From Reyranella sp. CPCC 100927 (GTDB lineage: Bacteria > Pseudomonadota > Alphaproteobacteria > Reyranellales > Reyranellaceae): a DNA stretch of 64,000 nt. The position numbers and the translations under genes are program-made. Below are positions 1 through 9,324 of this stretch, one piece after another (position 1 is the stretch's first letter; the number at the start of each line of letters is the position of its first letter). The notes under the pieces are model-generated. The model ran no database searches. It was given only the letters and a program-made list of their open reading frames with translations, and was not told where the DNA came from. The stretch spans positions 186,001-250,000 of the forward strand of contig NZ_VOHA01000003.1 of assembly GCF_007859315.1 (NCBI RefSeq). The letters run 5' to 3'.

Positions 1-1
1 C

Positions 2-703
2 GCCGCTGCCTATCGGCTGATCCGCCATTTCGGCTGGGACGATCTGATCTACAACCACGTGACCGCTCGGATTCCCGATCAGGACGATCGCTACCTGATC
101 AATCCCTACGGGCACAACTACCACGAGATCACCGCGTCGAACCTGGTGCGCATCGACATCAAGGGCAACCTCTGCGAAGAGACGTCATCCGAGATCAACC
201 CGGCGGGCTACGTCATCCACTCGGCCGTGCACGAGGCGCGCGAGGATGTCGTGTGCGTCCTGCACGTTCACAGCCACTACGCCACTCTGGTCTCGACCTT
301 GGAGACGGGGTTCATGGCGCTCACCCAGGCCGGTTTCCAGTTCTACAATCGCGTCGCCTATCATGACTACGAGGGCTTCGCGCTCGATCTCGAGGAGCGC
401 CGTCGCCTGGTGACCGATCTCGGCGAGCGCAACGTCATGGTGCTGCGCAACCACGGCGTCCTGACGACGGGCCGCAGTGTCGCCGAAGCCTTCCGACGCC
501 TTTACTATTTCGAGCAGGCCTGCCGCACGCAGGTCGATGCCATGGCCGCCGGCAAGGTCAGCCAGCCGTCGGGCCAGGTCATGGAACACACGGCGCGCCA
601 GTGGGAAGGCGGCGCCGCCGGCATCGGCGGCGGCACGACGACCCGCGAGTGGCCGGCGTTGCTGCGGCTGCTCGACGAGAAGGATCCGAGCTGGCGGACA
701 TAA
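2..703 (+). CDS. Class II aldolase/adducin family protein (5' end outside window)
   Basis: The frame is open from base 2 and holds 233 residues, so the N-terminus lies outside the window. The visible start reads YNHVTAR, the N-H-[VIL]-[ST]-A-R signature of class II aldolases (AraD/FucA fold). HVHSHY near residue 90 and LRNHG near residue 150 supply the zinc-binding histidines. Relatives are fuculose- or ribulose-phosphate aldolases, decarboxylases, and many catabolic members of unknown substrate; the substrate cannot be read here. An SDR follows after 19 bases on the same strand, so the two are probably co-transcribed. The family call is firm, the reaction is not. Confidence 0.88.
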   Translation, partial: AAAYRLIRHFGWDDLIYNHVTARIPDQDDRYLINPYGHNYHEITASNLVRIDIKGNLCEETSSEINPAGYVIHSAVHEAREDVVCVLHVHSHYATLVSTLETGFMALTQAGFQFYNRVAYHDYEGFALDLEERRRLVTDLGERNVMVLRNHGVLTTGRSVAEAFRRLYYFEQACRTQVDAMAAGKVSQPSGQVMEHTARQWEGGAAGIGGGTTTREWPALLRLLDEKDPSWRT

Positions 704-722
704 GCCTTCCGAGGAGATCAAG

Positions 723-1403
723 ATGCCGACTCTGCTGATCACGGGCGCCAACCGTGGGCTGGGGCTTGAGTTCGTGAAGCACTACGCCGCGGCCGGCTGG
801 CGGGTGCACGCCTGCGCGCGCCAGCCCGACGCGCCGGCGTTGAAAGCCATCGCGGGCGACGTGCGCACCTACAAGCTCGATGCGACGGACTGGGCCGGTA
901 TCGCCACCCTGGCACAGGCGCTGCGCGGTGAGGCGATCGACCTGCTGCTGGCCAACGCCGGCATTTCAGGGCAGGCGGCCGGCGAACTCGGTACGATCGA
1001 GCCCAGTGTGTGGACACAGACGTTTCTCACCAACGCGCTGGCGCCGGTGAAGCTGGCCGAGGCGTTTGTGACCCATGTCGCCGAATCCAAGCTGCGGCTG
1101 ATGATCGCCATCAGCAGCCGCCTGGGCAGCATCTCGCTGAACGACGGCGGCGGACGCTATGCCTACAACGCCAGCAAGTCGGCATTGAACATGGGCTGGA
1201 AGAGCCTGTCGGTCGACCTCAAGGGACGCGGCATCACCTGCGTGGTCCTGCACCCGGGCTGGGTGTCGACCGACATGGGCGGCGCGCAAGCGCCGGTCAC
1301 GCCGCCGCAGTCGGTCGCCGGGATGACGCACGTCATCGCCGAACTGAAGCCGACCGACTCGGGCAAGTTTTTCAACTTCGACGGTGCGCCGCTGACGTAC
1401 TGA
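723..1403 (+). CDS. Short-chain dehydrogenase/reductase (SDR)
   Basis: A 226-residue classical-size SDR. TGANRGLG at residues 6-13 is the glycine-rich NAD(P) site, NAG near residue 80 fits the family, ISSRLGS carries the catalytic serine, and YNASK gives the Tyr-x-x-x-Lys pair. The start at 723 is chosen because GAGGAG lies eight bases upstream and because the protein begins directly with the first Rossmann strand; the same frame is open further upstream inside the preceding gene. HPGWVSTDMGG resembles C-factor-like SDRs that act on unknown carbonyls. It probably forms an operon with the class II aldolase in front. The substrate is unknown. Confidence 0.9.
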   Translation: MPTLLITGANRGLGLEFVKHYAAAGWRVHACARQPDAPALKAIAGDVRTYKLDATDWAGIATLAQALRGEAIDLLLANAGISGQAAGELGTIEPSVWTQTFLTNALAPVKLAEAFVTHVAESKLRLMIAISSRLGSISLNDGGGRYAYNASKSALNMGWKSLSVDLKGRGITCVVLHPGWVSTDMGGAQAPVTPPQSVAGMTHVIAELKPTDSGKFFNFDGAPLTY

Positions 1404-1406
1404 CCC

Positions 1407-1493
1407 CTGTCATTCCGGGCGGAGCGAGGAATCTTTCGGCAGCGATGGGTTGGTGCAGCGCGGAAAGATCCCTCGCTGCGCTCGGGATGACAG
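1407..1493. repeat. Imperfect inverted repeat between convergent genes
   Basis: Two 30-base arms, 1407-1436 and 1464-1493, are inverted complements with 26 of 30 positions matching, separated by a 27-base loop. The arm carries the GTCATTCCG...GCGAGGAATCTTT pattern, a dispersed intergenic palindrome type known from many proteobacterial genomes. It starts four bases after the SDR stop codon and ends four bases before the thiE stop on the other strand. It could form a strong hairpin in either transcript and act as a bidirectional end or RNA stabiliser. Only this copy is present in the window, so its repeat status rests on recognition. Confidence 0.7.
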
Positions 1494-1496
1494 CAA

Positions 1497-2144
1497 TTAC
1501 GCGCAGGAGTCGAAGACGGCGTTGAACCGGCGCACGGCTTCGGTGGGGCCATCAGCATGGCCCCATACGCCGTTGGCGACCGCGAGGAAATCGGTGCCGG
1601 CTTCGACCAGTGGGCGGCAGTTGTCGGCGGTGATGCCGCCGATGGCGACCGACGGCACGGTCATGATCTCGCTCCACCAGGCGAGGATCTCGACCGGCGC
1701 CGGCGTGGTGACATCCTTGGTCTGCGACGGGAAGAACGCACCGAAGGCGACATAGTCGGCGCCGGCTTCGGCGGCTTCCATGGCCAGATGGCGCGAAGCG
1801 TGGCAGGTCACGCCGACGATGCGGTCCGGGCCGAGCAGGCGGCGTGCCTCGGCGTAGGATGCGTCCTCCTGGCCGACATGCACGCCATCGCAGTCGAGCT
1901 TCAGTGCCAGGTCCGGCCGGTCGTTCATCACGAACGCGACGCCGCGTTGTTGGCAGACTGGCCGCAATACATCGGCGGTACGCGCGATCACGTCGTCCGC
2001 CACGTCCTTGAGGCGCAGCTGCAGCACGGCGACGTCACCGCCGTCGAGCGCCGCGCGCAGCTCGTTGGCGAACAGCGACGGATGCGCGATCGTCGGTGGC
2101 GTGATGAGGTAGAGGCGGCAGCGGGCCGGGCCTTCGGTTGACAT
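1497..2144 (-). CDS. thiE: Thiamine phosphate synthase
   Basis: Joins the pyrimidine (HMP-PP) and thiazole phosphate halves to give thiamine phosphate in the cytoplasm. The 215 residues show the TIM-barrel signatures [38 protein letters not shown] and AIGGITADN in the expected order. The ATG at 2144 is the only sensible start: 26 bases after the fba stop and just before the conserved RLYLITP strand. No clear ribosome binding site precedes it. The start codon lies in the loop of a perfect 14-base-pair inverted repeat (2122-2162), so translation may depend on fba read-through and RNA structure. thiD lies 32 kb away. Confidence 0.92.
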   Translation of the reverse strand: MSTEGPARCRLYLITPPTIAHPSLFANELRAALDGGDVAVLQLRLKDVADDVIARTADVLRPVCQQRGVAFVMNDRPDLALKLDCDGVHVGQEDASYAEARRLLGPDRIVGVTCHASRHLAMEAAEAGADYVAFGAFFPSQTKDVTTPAPVEILAWWSEIMTVPSVAIGGITADNCRPLVEAGTDFLAVANGVWGHADGPTEAVRRFNAVFDSCA

Positions 2145-2162
2145 GATGGAAGGCCCGGCCCG
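2122..2162 (-). promoter_or_regulatory. Perfect 14-bp inverted repeat enclosing the thiE start codon
   Basis: The arms 2122-2135 (CGGGCCGGGCCTTC) and 2149-2162 are exact inverted complements with a 13-base loop, and the thiE ATG (2142-2144) sits inside the loop. On the minus-strand RNA the hairpin begins nine bases after the fba stop and extends into thiE codons 4-8. There is no uridine run, so it does not look like an ordinary intrinsic terminator. It may stabilise the fba 3' end, limit thiE translation, or both. No TPP riboswitch features were seen. Confidence 0.65.
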
Positions 2163-2170
2163 TTGGATCG

Positions 2171-3091
2171 TTACATCTTGCCCTGATAGATCGCGATGAT
2201 CTTGTCGAGCATGTCGAGCGCCTCGTCGCGTGGGCGCTGGAAGGTGTTGCGGCCGATGATCGAGCCGTTGGCGCCGCCGTCGCGCAGGCCGCGGATCTCG
2301 TTGTAGAGGCCGTCGAGATCCTTCGCCTCGCCGCCCGAGAACACCACGATGCGCCGGCCGTTGAAAGACGACTGCATGACGTGGGCGATGCGCTTGGCCA
2401 GCGTCGAGATGTCGATCTTCTGCTTCTCGTAGACAGCCTTGGCCTCGGGTTGCCACAGCACGTCCGTCGGCGGCTTCACCTTGATGATGTGGGCGCCGAG
2501 CAGTGCCGCCATGTGGGCGGCATAGGCGCACACGTCCATCGCCGTCTCGCCCGCCTTGTCGAGCTTGCCGCCGCGCGGATACGACCAGATGACGACGGCA
2601 AGTCCGTAGGACTTGGCCTCGCTCGCCATCTCGCGGATCTCCTCGAACATCGCGTACTGGTCTTCGGAGCCGGGGTAGATCGTGAAGCCGATGGCCGAGC
2701 AGCCGATGCGCAGCGCGTCTCTCACCGAGGCGGTGACGGCCTGGTCCTTGTTGGTCGACAGGCTGTTGGCGCTGTTGACCTTGAGGATGGTCGGAATGGC
2801 GCCGGCGAAGGTGCCGGCACCGGCCTCGAGCGGGCCCAGCGGCGCGGCATAGGCATTGAGGCCGGCGTCGATCGCGAGCTGGTAATGATAGTGCGGATCG
2901 TAGGCGTCGGGGTTGGGCGCGAACGAGCGCGCCGGGCCATGCTCGAAGCCCTGATCGACCGGCAAGATCACCATCTTGCCGCTGCCGCCCAGCTTGCCGT
3001 GCATGAGCATGCGGGCAAGGTTGCCCTTGGTGCCGGGGTTGTCGCTTTCGTAGTTGTCGAGGATCTTCTTGACCGTCCGGGTGATCTTCAC
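2171..3091 (-). CDS. fbaB: Class I fructose-bisphosphate aldolase (DhnA/FbaB type)
   Basis: Cleaves fructose 1,6-bisphosphate to DHAP and glyceraldehyde 3-phosphate, or runs in reverse. The 306 residues match the metal-independent DhnA-type aldolases: [12 protein letters not shown] near residue 42, TIYPGSEDQ, and HIIKVKPP, whose lysine is the likely Schiff-base residue; FSGG and [11 protein letters not shown] near the C-terminus bind phosphate. The start is GTG at 3091, with AGGAG in CCAAGGAGTGCCCCC just upstream. The gene lies downstream of gap and tkt on the same strand, separated by purine-breakdown genes, and leads into thiE after 26 bases. Confidence 0.93.
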   Translation of the reverse strand: MKITRTVKKILDNYESDNPGTKGNLARMLMHGKLGGSGKMVILPVDQGFEHGPARSFAPNPDAYDPHYHYQLAIDAGLNAYAAPLGPLEAGAGTFAGAIPTILKVNSANSLSTNKDQAVTASVRDALRIGCSAIGFTIYPGSEDQYAMFEEIREMASEAKSYGLAVVIWSYPRGGKLDKAGETAMDVCAYAAHMAALLGAHIIKVKPPTDVLWQPEAKAVYEKQKIDISTLAKRIAHVMQSSFNGRRIVVFSGGEAKDLDGLYNEIRGLRDGGANGSIIGRNTFQRPRDEALDMLDKIIAIYQGKM

Positions 3092-3219
3092 GGGGGCACT
3101 CCTTGGATCGATATGCGAAAGCCCACCGGGGGCCGGGTGGACGTCACGGCACGCTTCAAAATGCGGCGTTTTCTTACCGACGGATGACCTTTTTGTCTAT
3201 CGGTCAGGCCCGCGGGGCC

Positions 3220-4146
3220 TCACTCATTGAGGCCTTTGCCCGGGTAGGGGTGTGTGACCATCCAGTGGCGCGCGATATCGACACGGCGCGTGACCCAGAC
3301 ATCCTTGTGGCGCATGACGTGGTCGAGCAGCCGCTGTAGTCCGGCCGCGCGTGCCGGATGGCCGATCAGGCGCATGTGCAGGCCGACCGACATCATCTTG
3401 GGATGCTGTGCGCCTTCGGCGTAGAGCATGTCGAAGGCATCGCGCACAAAGGAGAACCACTGATCCGACGTGCCCATCCAGCCGGCATATTTGCCGTCAT
3501 TGGTCGTGAGCGAATAGGGCACGACCAGGTGTGCCTTGCCGTCGACCGTCTGCCAGAAGGGCAGTTCGTCGGCGTACGAATCGGAATCGTAGAGGAAGCC
3601 GCCTTCCTCGACCACGAGACGGCGGGTGTTGATGCTGGGTCCATAGCGGCAGTACCAGCCCAAGGGTCGCTCGCCGACGGTGTTCTGGAGGGAGGCGACG
3701 GCCTTCTGGATATGCTCGCGTTCCTCGGCTTCGGTGAGCTCGAAATGCTGGATCCAGCGCCAACCGTGGCAGCATACGTCGGAGCCCGAGTCGCGGATCG
3801 CCTGGGCCGCCTGTGGATTGCGCTCCAGCGCCAGCGCACATCCGAACACGGTGAGCGGCAGGTTGCGCTCCTGGAACAGTCGCATCAGGCGCCAGAACCC
3901 GACCCGGCTGCCGTACTCGAACATGCCTTCGCCGGCAAGATCGCGGCCGATCTTCACGTCGGGCGGGCGGCCCCAGGCTTCGGTCAGGGCGGTTTCCGTG
4001 CGGCCTTCGCCGTCCTGCACCGAGGGCTCGGAACCTTCCTCGTAATTCATCACGAAGTTGATCGCGAGCCGCGCGCCGTTGGGCCATTTCGGATCGGGCG
4101 GATGGGCGCCATAACCAATGAAGTCGCGCTCGGGCTGCCAGACCAT
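3220..4146 (-). CDS. puuE: Allantoinase-type polysaccharide deacetylase family protein (PuuE)
   Basis: Likely hydrolyses allantoin to allantoate in purine catabolism. The 308 residues show the PuuE pattern: an N-terminal RDFIGYG and NFVMNYEEGSE, FEYGSRVGFWRLMRLF, then CHGWRWI in place of the usual metal-binding DHH region, and CRYGPS with YDSDSYADELP. The start at 4146 is preferred over an ATG at 4167 because GGAGG sits eight bases upstream. It lies 17 bases after allA, so ureidoglycolate handling and allantoin opening are co-transcribed. Other purine genes are not in this window. A general NodB-type deacetylase is the alternative, but the neighbour argues for PuuE. Confidence 0.85.
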   Translation of the reverse strand: MVWQPERDFIGYGAHPPDPKWPNGARLAINFVMNYEEGSEPSVQDGEGRTETALTEAWGRPPDVKIGRDLAGEGMFEYGSRVGFWRLMRLFQERNLPLTVFGCALALERNPQAAQAIRDSGSDVCCHGWRWIQHFELTEAEEREHIQKAVASLQNTVGERPLGWYCRYGPSINTRRLVVEEGGFLYDSDSYADELPFWQTVDGKAHLVVPYSLTTNDGKYAGWMGTSDQWFSFVRDAFDMLYAEGAQHPKMMSVGLHMRLIGHPARAAGLQRLLDHVMRHKDVWVTRRVDIARHWMVTHPYPGKGLNE

Positions 4147-4163
4147 GCGGGAACCTCCAACAA

Positions 4164-4640
4164 TCAACCAGGTGCGTCGACAGTGAACGGCGTGACAGGC
4201 ACGAATTCCTCGTCGCCGGCGCTGCCGTCACGCCACATGAAGACGGCGAAATGCGCCGGCCGATCGAGCACGGTCAGGCCGTGGTGCCATGTGTTGGGAC
4301 GGTAGGTGACGCCCTGCCATCCGGTCGCGACGAAGGCCTCGGCCTTGGCCGCATCGGGCCCGCCGGCAGCTGCGTGAGGACAGACGATGATGACCCACCG
4401 CGACGCATCGATCGGCACGAATGTCTGCGATGAGAATTCATGGCGCTCCAGCATGCTGACATCCAGCGGCAGGCCGTCGATCGGTGCGCGATGCGACACT
4501 GACATGCTCGGCCGGGCGCTGGGCCGTGCGTTGCCAAGCCCATTCTCGAAGTAGGTTCGCCCCGGTTCGGCCGGGGCCGTCAGCACGTCGCCGTAGGGCG
4601 CGAACGCCTCTGCCGTCAGTGCCTTGACGATCAATCGCAT
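4164..4640 (-). CDS. allA: Ureidoglycolate lyase
   Basis: Splits ureidoglycolate to glyoxylate and urea, the last step of allantoin use. The 158-residue length is normal for AllA. LTAEAFAPYGDVL at the N-terminus, SMLERHEFSSQTFVP in the middle and YRPNTWHHGLTVLD near residue 118 are family landmarks; the histidines of the cupin-like core lie in these stretches. It is followed after 17 bases by puuE and preceded after nine bases by an unknown gene, all on the minus strand, which makes an ureide-degradation operon likely. Confidence 0.9.
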   Translation of the reverse strand: MRLIVKALTAEAFAPYGDVLTAPAEPGRTYFENGLGNARPSARPSMSVSHRAPIDGLPLDVSMLERHEFSSQTFVPIDASRWVIIVCPHAAAGGPDAAKAEAFVATGWQGVTYRPNTWHHGLTVLDRPAHFAVFMWRDGSAGDEEFVPVTPFTVDAPG

Positions 4641-4649
4641 GCCATTCTC

Positions 4650-5117
4650 CTAGGCTTGCGCCGCCATGCGTTGACGGCAGGCGCGCAGCGGGTCCTTTTC
4701 GTGGATCAGGTCGAGTGCCGCCGCCGGTCGTTGCCGCAGGCTGGCGCCGTGCTTGGCGACGATGTCTGTCAGGCGGGTGCGCGCTGCATCGTTGCCATCG
4801 AAAATCAGGTGCTTCAGACCGACTCGCAAGGCGGCCATGACATGGCCGGGTGCACCGTCGCAGTCGACGATCAGCTCGGCGTCGACATCGGCAAACAGTT
4901 CCTGGCGGCGTCGCTCGATCGCAGCCCAGAAACCGACACCGCCCGTATAAGTGCTGCCCGGTGGCGCCAACAGGGTGACGGCTCGCGACGCTTCGCGGGC
5001 CGACGTCAGCGCCGCCGCGACGTGCTTCCAGCCATGCACGCGCACAACGAGCGCGTCGCGCCGCGTCGACTTCGCCGACGGGCGGTGGCGGGGCAGCGCA
5101 ATGACGTTGTCGCTCAA
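4650..5117 (-). CDS. Hypothetical protein next to allA
   Basis: I do not recognise this family. The protein is 155 residues from a TTG at 5117 (LSDNVIALPRHRP), or 170 from an ATG at 5162; the upstream extension MRHAGRGRHLYEPDP looks less like real coding sequence and neither start has a strong binding site. It has no signal peptide or membrane segment and reads as a soluble alpha/beta protein with WAAIERRRQELF, LIVDCDGAPGHVMAALR and GLKHLIFDG, the last two resembling strands and turns of a small TIM- or Rossmann-like fold. Nine bases separate it from allA, so it may belong to the ureide operon. Confidence 0.7.
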   Translation of the reverse strand: MSDNVIALPRHRPSAKSTRRDALVVRVHGWKHVAAALTSAREASRAVTLLAPPGSTYTGGVGFWAAIERRRQELFADVDAELIVDCDGAPGHVMAALRVGLKHLIFDGNDAARTRLTDIVAKHGASLRQRPAAALDLIHEKDPLRACRQRMAAQA

Positions 5118-5204
5118 CGGATCCGGCTCATACAGGTGTCTGCCGCGGCCAGCATGGCGCAAGCGCGCTCACCGGAGAAGCGAATTGGCACGCCGACAAC
5201 GACG

Positions 5205-5229
5205 AAGGCCCCGTCAGTGACGGGGCCTT
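5205..5229 (-). terminator. Terminator-like hairpin after gap
   Basis: AAGGCCCCGTCA at 5205-5216 and its exact complement at 5218-5229 form a 12-base-pair palindrome around one central base; the outer nine pairs would make the stem. On the minus strand it follows the gap stop by 29 bases and is trailed by TTCGTCGTTGT, a poor but T-rich tail. It also separates gap from the downstream gene on the same strand. Confidence 0.6.
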
Positions 5230-5258
5230 CAACATCACGCTGCAGAATTTGGAAAGGA

Positions 5259-6266
5259 TCAGCCCAGCTTGCCCATGGCGACGGCGGTGTCGCTCATGCG
5301 GTTGGAGAAGCCCCACTCATTGTCGTACCAGCTCATGACGCGCACCAGCGTGCCGTCCATCACCTTGGTCTGGTCCATGTGGAAGATGGACGAGTGCGGA
5401 TCGTGGTTGAAGTCCATCGACACGTTCGGGCTGTCCGTGAAACCCAGGATACCCTTGAGCTTGTTGCCGGCGGCACGACGGATGGCGTCGTTGATCTCTT
5501 CCTTGGTGGTCTTCTTCTTGGCCACGATCTTGAGATCGATCACCGAAACGTTGGGTGTCGGCACGCGGATCGAAACGCCGTCGAGCTTGCCGACGAGTTC
5601 CGGCAGCACCAGGCCGATGGCCTTGGCGGCACCGGTCGACGTCGGGATCATCGATAGCGCCGCGGCGCGGCCGCGATAGAGATCCTTGTGCAGCGTGTCG
5701 AGCGTCGGCTGGTCGCCGGTGTAGGCGTGCACCGTGGTCATGAAGCCCTTGTCGATGCCGACGACGTCGTTCAGCACCTGTGCCACCGGCGCCAGGCAGT
5801 TGGTCGTGCACGAGCCGTTGGACACCACGAGGTGATCCTTGGTGAGCTTGTCGTGATTGACGCCGTAGACGACCGTGAGGTCGGCGTTGTCGGCCGGCGC
5901 CGAAACCAGCACGCGCTTGGCGCCGGCGGTCAGATGCGCCGATGCCTTGTCCTTGCTGGTGAAGATGCCGGTGCACTCCAGTGCCACGTCGATGCCCATC
6001 GCCTTATGCGGCAGCTTCGACGGATCGCGCTCGGCGGTGACCTTGATCTTGCCGCGGCCGGCATCGATCGTGTCGCCGTCGACCTTCACCTCGTGCGGAA
6101 AGCGGCCGTGCACCGAATCGAAGCGCAGAAGATGCGCATTGGTCTCGACCGGGCCGAGATCGTTGATGGCCACGACCTCGATATCCTTGCGGCCGGACTC
6201 GATGATGGCGCGCAGCACGTTACGGCCGATGCGGCCAAATCCGTTGATGGCAACTCGAACAGCCAT
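5259..6266 (-). CDS. gap: Glyceraldehyde-3-phosphate dehydrogenase, type I
   Basis: Interconverts glyceraldehyde 3-phosphate and 1,3-bisphosphoglycerate with NAD(P). The 335-residue length is standard. INGFGRIGR at residues 7-15 binds the dinucleotide, SNGSCTTNC places the catalytic cysteine at residue 153, HAYTGDQ follows, and [13 protein letters not shown] is the C-terminal signature. It lies 53 bases downstream of tkt on the same strand and is closed by a hairpin at 5205-5229, so tkt and gap are probably one transcript. The same pair serves the Calvin cycle in some relatives, but no phosphoribulokinase or RuBisCO gene is in the window. Confidence 0.97.
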   Translation of the reverse strand: MAVRVAINGFGRIGRNVLRAIIESGRKDIEVVAINDLGPVETNAHLLRFDSVHGRFPHEVKVDGDTIDAGRGKIKVTAERDPSKLPHKAMGIDVALECTGIFTSKDKASAHLTAGAKRVLVSAPADNADLTVVYGVNHDKLTKDHLVVSNGSCTTNCLAPVAQVLNDVVGIDKGFMTTVHAYTGDQPTLDTLHKDLYRGRAAALSMIPTSTGAAKAIGLVLPELVGKLDGVSIRVPTPNVSVIDLKIVAKKKTTKEEINDAIRRAAGNKLKGILGFTDSPNVSMDFNHDPHSSIFHMDQTKVMDGTLVRVMSWYDNEWGFSNRMSDTAVAMGKLG

Positions 6267-6319
6267 GGTTCATCACCCTCCAATTGTTTGAGATCGTAGC
6301 GTGCAGCCTTGCCGGGCGA

Positions 6320-8347
6320 CTACGCCATTCTTGTGACCATTGTTTTCGCCGCGGCGGCGATCGCGTCCGACGTGATGCCGAAGTGCTTGTAAAGCTCCTG
6401 GTATTTGCCCGACGCGCCGAAGCCGGTCATGCCGACGAACGTGCCGTCCGTGCCCAGCCAGCGTTCCCAGCCGAAGCCGCTGGCCGCCTCGCAGGCGACC
6501 CGCGCCGTGCCGGCGCCGCCGAGCACTTCAGCGCGGTAGGCATCGGATTGCCGTGCGAACAGTTCCCACGAGGGCATCGAGACCACTGCGGCGGCGATGC
6601 CGTCCTTGGCGAGGATCTCGCGGGCGGCCAGGGCCAGATGCACCTCCGAGCCGGTGGCGATCAGCCGCACTTTGTCCGATGCGGCGCCGGCCAGGATGTA
6701 AGCGCCCTTGGCCGAGCGGTTCTCGGCATCGGCGCCGCGGATCGTCGGCAGGTTCTGGCGCGTGAGCGCCAGTACGCTGGGATGGTCCTGCGTCCGCAGC
6801 GCCAGCTCCCAGCACTCGGCGGTCTCGATGGCATCGGCCGGGCGAAACACATGCAGGTTGGGAATCGCGCGCAGGGCCGCCAGTTGCTCGACTGGCTGAT
6901 GCGTCGGTCCGTCTTCGCCCAGGCCGATCGAATCATGCGTCATGACGTAGACGACGCGCTGGTGCATCAGCGCCGACAGGCGGATCGATGGCCGGCAATA
7001 GTCGGTGAACACCAGGAACGTGCCGCCGTAGGGGATGACGCCGCCATGCAGCGCCATGCCGTTCATCGCGGCCGCCATCGCGTGTTCGCGGATGCCGTAG
7101 TAGACGTAGCGCCCATCGTAGCTGCCGTGCTTGATCGGCCCCGTGGTCGCGGTCTTGGTGTTGTTGGAACCGGTCAGGTCGGCCGAGCCGCCGATGGTTT
7201 CCGGCACCACGGGGTTGATCGCCTCCAGCACTTCCTGGCTCGACTTGCGCGTGGCCCACGACGGCTTGTCCGCCGCGACCTTGGCCTTGAAGGCCGTGAG
7301 CGCCGTCGCCAATGCTTCGGGTAACGCGCCGGACTGCCGGCGGTTCCATTCCTGCCGGTCGGCTTCGGGCAGTGCCGCGACCTGGTTCTCCCACGCCGTG
7401 CGCTGCGCGGTGCCGCGGGCGCCGGCTGTGCGCCATGCCGACAGGATCGCTGACGGTACATCGAATGGCGCGTACGGCCAACCCAGCTTGGCGCGGGCGC
7501 CAGCCACCTCATCCTTGCCCAGCGGCGAGCCGTGCGTCGCCGCCGTGCCTGCCTTGGTCGGTGCGCCGTAGCCGATGGTCGTGCGGCAGGCGATCAGCGA
7601 GGGCCGATCGGTGACGGTGCGGGCGTGGCGGATGGCGGCCTCGATTTCCGCCGGGTCATGCCCGTTGACGCGCGAGACGTGCCAGTTCGCCGCCGCGAAG
7701 CGCATCAGGTGGTCTTCGGATGTCGATAGCGACGTGGGACCATCGATCGAGATGCCGTTGTCATCGAACAGCACGGTCAGCCGGCCGAGGCCAAGATGGC
7801 CGGCCAGCGTGATGGCCTCCTGGCCCACGCCCTCCATCAGGCAGCCGTCGCCGGCGATGGCGTAGGTGTAGTGATCGACCACGCCGTCACCGAAGCGGGC
7901 CGCCAGGATGCGCTCGGCGAGGGCCATCCCGACGGCGTTGCCCAGCCCCTGGCCCAACGGACCGGTGGTGGTTTCGATACCGCTGGCATGGCCGTATTCC
8001 GGGTGGCCGGCGGTCTTCGACCCGAGCTGGCGGAAATGCTTGATCTCGTCCAGCGTCATGTCCTGGTAGCCGGTGAGATACAACAGCCCATACAGCAGCA
8101 TCGAGCCGTGCCCGGCCGACAGCACGAAGCGATCGCGATCGGGCCAGCGCGGCGCCGACGCGTCGAACTTCAGGAACTTGGTGAACAGCACCGTGGCCAC
8201 GTCGGCCATGCCCATGGGCATACCGGGATGGCCCGAGTCGGCTTGCTGGACCGCGTCCATGGCGAGCGCCCGGATCGCGTTGGCCATGTCGTTGTGGGAA
8301 ACGGACTGCGCGTCCGCCGTGGGGGCGGGGGCGGTCATCTTGGGCAT
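6320..8347 (-). CDS. tkt: Transketolase
   Basis: Thiamine-diphosphate enzyme moving two-carbon units between sugar phosphates in the pentose phosphate pathway. The 675-residue protein shows [13 protein letters not shown] near residue 37, [15 protein letters not shown], the [12 protein letters not shown] cofactor motif, DDNGISIDG, and in the middle domain [10 protein letters not shown] and [13 protein letters not shown] with the catalytic glutamate. An ATG at 8347 with AGGGG just upstream is used; a second ATG three codons later is possible. The gene heads the minus-strand tkt-gap set, and its promoter must lie in the 229-base divergent gap shared with the DUF4164 gene. Confidence 0.97.
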   Translation of the reverse strand: MPKMTAPAPTADAQSVSHNDMANAIRALAMDAVQQADSGHPGMPMGMADVATVLFTKFLKFDASAPRWPDRDRFVLSAGHGSMLLYGLLYLTGYQDMTLDEIKHFRQLGSKTAGHPEYGHASGIETTTGPLGQGLGNAVGMALAERILAARFGDGVVDHYTYAIAGDGCLMEGVGQEAITLAGHLGLGRLTVLFDDNGISIDGPTSLSTSEDHLMRFAAANWHVSRVNGHDPAEIEAAIRHARTVTDRPSLIACRTTIGYGAPTKAGTAATHGSPLGKDEVAGARAKLGWPYAPFDVPSAILSAWRTAGARGTAQRTAWENQVAALPEADRQEWNRRQSGALPEALATALTAFKAKVAADKPSWATRKSSQEVLEAINPVVPETIGGSADLTGSNNTKTATTGPIKHGSYDGRYVYYGIREHAMAAAMNGMALHGGVIPYGGTFLVFTDYCRPSIRLSALMHQRVVYVMTHDSIGLGEDGPTHQPVEQLAALRAIPNLHVFRPADAIETAECWELALRTQDHPSVLALTRQNLPTIRGADAENRSAKGAYILAGAASDKVRLIATGSEVHLALAAREILAKDGIAAAVVSMPSWELFARQSDAYRAEVLGGAGTARVACEAASGFGWERWLGTDGTFVGMTGFGASGKYQELYKHFGITSDAIAAAAKTMVTRMA

Positions 8348-8576
8348 CGGACCCCTGATCGGGTAAACATGCCGGCGCAGCTATACCGCCCGGGCCTTGG
8401 CAGGCGGCGGCAAAATGCCGGCCGTGCCGCGCGGCGTCAATCCGCCTTTGCCGTGACCGAGCTCTGCGCGCTGGTGTATGCCTGTGGACAACCCACGAGA
8501 TGTAGTGGAAGAAACCGGCAATTTACCGCGAGATGTTGACCTTTGCCGGTCTCGCCGTCATGCTTGTAGATGAGGT

Positions 8577-8840
8577 ATGGGACCGAGTGGGTTGGGAATG
8601 CAGCCAATGTCGAAACTCGACGAAGCCAAGGGCAAGGTGAACACTGCCCTGAGCCGTCTGGAGCGGATGGTCGAGGACCGATTGCGGGTCGAGACCGAAC
8701 GCGCCGACGAGCTTGCCGCCAAGCTGACGCGGCTGGAGCGCGATCATGAGCAGCTCAAGCGGGTAGCGACCGACGTCGAGGCCCGCCTTGAGCGCGCCAT
8801 GGAGCACATTCGGACACTGCTGGCGGAAGACCAGCGATAA
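8577..8840 (+). CDS. DUF4164-like coiled-coil protein upstream of zapA
   Basis: A small, almost wholly helical protein of 87 residues, or 80 or 77 if translation starts at 8598 or 8607. From SKLDEAKGKVNTALSRLERMVEDRL onward it has heptad spacing typical of a long coiled coil and is rich in Glu, Arg and Leu. In alphaproteobacteria a protein of this type (DUF4164) commonly lies between tkt and zapA, which is exactly its place here; a role with ZapA at the division ring is inferred from that neighbourhood only. The start codon is uncertain because none of the three ATG codons has a well-spaced binding site. Confidence 0.8.
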   Translation: MGPSGLGMQPMSKLDEAKGKVNTALSRLERMVEDRLRVETERADELAAKLTRLERDHEQLKRVATDVEARLERAMEHIRTLLAEDQR

Positions 8841-8929
8841 TTCGCGTACGAACGTTGACCGAAGCAACAGCTTCGGCAAAAGTCTTCGTGTCAGAAATCA
8901 AGAACGAAACCCCTCAAGAGACTAATATC

Positions 8930-9286
8930 ATGCCCCAAATCACGATTCGTATCGGTTCCCGCAGCTATGATCTGGCCTGCGGTGAGGGTCAGGAAGACCG
9001 CACGCACGCCTTGGCTGCCGAGGTCGACGCCTGCCTGACCGAGTTGCGCATCCAGATGCCGAACGCGCCCGAGGCCAAGCTGCTGGTGTTCGTCGGCCTG
9101 ATGATGGCCGACCGCGTCCAGGAGGCGCAGCGGGACGCCGAGGCAGCACGGGCGGAACTTGCCGAGGCCCGTGGTGAGCTCGATGCGGATGCGCCGCAGA
9201 AGGGAGACACCATCCCGGTGGAAGAACTGTTCTCCCGCCTGGAGAATCGTATCGAGACGTTTGCCCGCAAAGTCGCAGCCGCGTAA
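8930..9286 (+). CDS. zapA: Cell division protein ZapA
   Basis: Binds and bundles FtsZ at the division site. The 118-residue protein starts with the conserved PQITIRIGSRSYDLACGEGQE strand-turn, followed by HALAAEVDACLTELR and a long C-terminal helix (VGLMMADRVQEAQRDAEAARAEL) that forms the coiled coil. The ATG at 8930 is used because family members begin there; an in-frame ATG 25 codons upstream would add an unrelated tail. The 6S RNA follows 38 bases downstream, the usual proteobacterial arrangement. Confidence 0.93.
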   Translation: MPQITIRIGSRSYDLACGEGQEDRTHALAAEVDACLTELRIQMPNAPEAKLLVFVGLMMADRVQEAQRDAEAARAELAEARGELDADAPQKGDTIPVEELFSRLENRIETFARKVAAA

Positions 9287-9324
9287 GGCGCGGTTGCCGC
9301 GACGCCGCCTCGCCCCTACATTGA

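Noticed and set aside
5259-8347. Calvin-cycle operon around tkt, gap, fba and glpX
   Set aside because: Phosphoribulokinase and RuBisCO genes are not in the window and the genes are spread out; ordinary sugar and gluconeogenic use is enough.
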